A stretch of 35,209 nucleotides of DNA from Paracidovorax wautersii (GTDB lineage Bacteria > Pseudomonadota > Gammaproteobacteria > Burkholderiales > Burkholderiaceae_C). Below the pieces are notes generated by a model. The model ran no database searches and was not told where the DNA came from. It saw only the letters and a program-made list of their open reading frames with translations. The stretch is from NCBI GenBank assembly GCA_009912175.1, contig WNDQ01000042.1, positions 1-35,209 of the forward strand, in the 5' to 3' direction. How positions within the stretch are numbered: position 1 is the stretch's first letter; every line of letters starts with the position of its first letter. This document shows positions 34,890 through 35,209 of the stretch, in pieces. Position numbers and translations under genes: made by a program.

Positions 34890-35209
34890 ATGACCAAGAG
34901 CAAGGCAGGCAGAAAGGGGCAGGAGTTCAGCCTGGAGTTCAGGCAGCAGGCACTGTTGCGAGCGGCCACAGAAGGGGTAACCACGGTGGCTCGTGATCTG
35001 GGGTTGCAGCCTGCCCAGCTGTACAGTTGGCGCGCCCAGGCGCGGCGGCACGACCAGGACGATCAGGCACAACGCTTGGAGTTGGCCGAACATGCACGGC
35101 TCAAACGTGAAGTGGCGCGGCTGGAGGAGGAGAACGCTTTCCTAAAAAAAGCGGCGGCGTACTTCGCCAAAAAGCGGCGGCGTACTTCGCCAAACAGCCC
35201 AAGTGAAGT
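34890..35209 (+). CDS. IS3-family transposase OrfA (N-terminal DNA-binding protein), 3' end disrupted
   Basis: OrfA binds the IS ends and provides the N-terminal part of the OrfAB transposase. The start follows AGGAGGTGG. An HTH is visible in QALLRAATEGVTTVARDLGL and QPAQLYSWRAQARR, followed by a leucine-zipper-like coiled coil (LELAEHARLKREVARLEEEN). The A7 run at 35144-35150 (CTAAAAAAAG) is a typical -1 slippery site for OrfAB. A 23-bp direct duplication just after it shifts the frame and bypasses the natural TGA (35204-35206), so the frame is open to the window end. Without the duplication the product would be 97 residues. Confidence 0.88.
   Translation, partial: MTKSKAGRKGQEFSLEFRQQALLRAATEGVTTVARDLGLQPAQLYSWRAQARRHDQDDQAQRLELAEHARLKREVARLEEENAFLKKAAAYFAKKRRRTSPNSPSE
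35146..35191 (+). repeat. 23-bp direct duplication at the orfA end
   Basis: A 23-base unit (five A, then GCGGCGGCG, then TACTTCGCC) is present twice in tandem at 35146-35168 and 35169-35191. The length is not a multiple of three. The remaining 18 bases of the window carry the expected end of orfA in the shifted frame. Confidence 0.9.

Larger units (their letters stand above)
34826..35209 (+). mobile_element. IS3-family insertion sequence, 5' end (right copy)
   Basis: The element starts with its left inverted repeat inside the AraC gene and continues beyond the window. It carries the orfA start. Terminal-repeat identity and orientation match the left fragment at 1-316, so the two are copies of one element or of close relatives. 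Confidence 0.9.

Overview
The window looks like a chromosomal stretch of a high-GC betaproteobacterium, most likely Comamonadaceae (Burkholderiales). The evidence is the gene order leuC - entericidin-like gene - leuD - leuB ... asd - truA - trpF - trpB - trpA - accD, the three Bug-type (TTT) solute-binding proteins, and the BktB-type thiolase. The genus cannot be fixed from sequence alone. Both ends of the window lie inside copies of an IS3-family element in the same orientation: a 3' end on the left (1-316) and a 5' end on the right (34826-35209). This is what a draft contig broken at a repeated IS, or the interior of an IS-flanked segment, would look like.

Region 1 (1-5320): after the IS end and a possible membrane-protein remnant comes a TetR regulator, divergent from a small aromatic-type catabolic or detoxification cluster. 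The cluster has a one-domain VOC protein, an acyl-CoA-dehydrogenase-fold flavin monooxygenase interrupted by a one-base frameshift in a run of six G, its flavin reductase, and an MFS transporter. TTGATCG-type operator candidates sit on the cluster promoter. Region 2 (5420-6502): the peroxide-sensing pair ohrR-ohr, with two matching AT-rich inverted repeats upstream of the two genes.

Region 3 (6652-11214): a LysR regulator and the leucine genes leuC, leuD and leuB, with a 43-residue entericidin-like lipoprotein gene between leuC and leuD, closed by a strong terminator. Region 4 (11233-19723): an eight-gene minus-strand operon under a divergent IclR regulator. It contains three periplasmic Bug binding proteins, two LigI-like TIM-barrel lactone hydrolases, an RraA/CHA-type pyruvate aldolase, a D-2-hydroxyacid dehydrogenase and an SMP-30 lactonase. 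This is the least conventional part of the window and looks like an uncharacterised pathway for a carboxylated lactone or pyrone that ends in pyruvate. It lies between leuB and asd, which are usually close together.

Region 5 (19724-26525): housekeeping genes asd, truA, trpF, trpB, trpA, accD and a LON-substrate-binding-domain protein. The fimV-like gene often found between asd and truA is absent. accD has its own promoter and a strong leader hairpin. Region 6 (26565-30215): a split chromate transporter pair converging on a ChrR/YieF-like flavoprotein, then ssuB and ssuC of a sulfonate importer without ssuA or ssuD. Region 7 (30216-34248): yggX with a striking leader hairpin, the bifunctional tRNA-modification enzyme mnmC, and a BktB-like thiolase. 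Region 8 (34249-35209): an AraC-family gene cut by the right-hand IS. That IS carries a 23-bp duplication which breaks the end of its orfA. No tRNA, rRNA or CRISPR array was seen.
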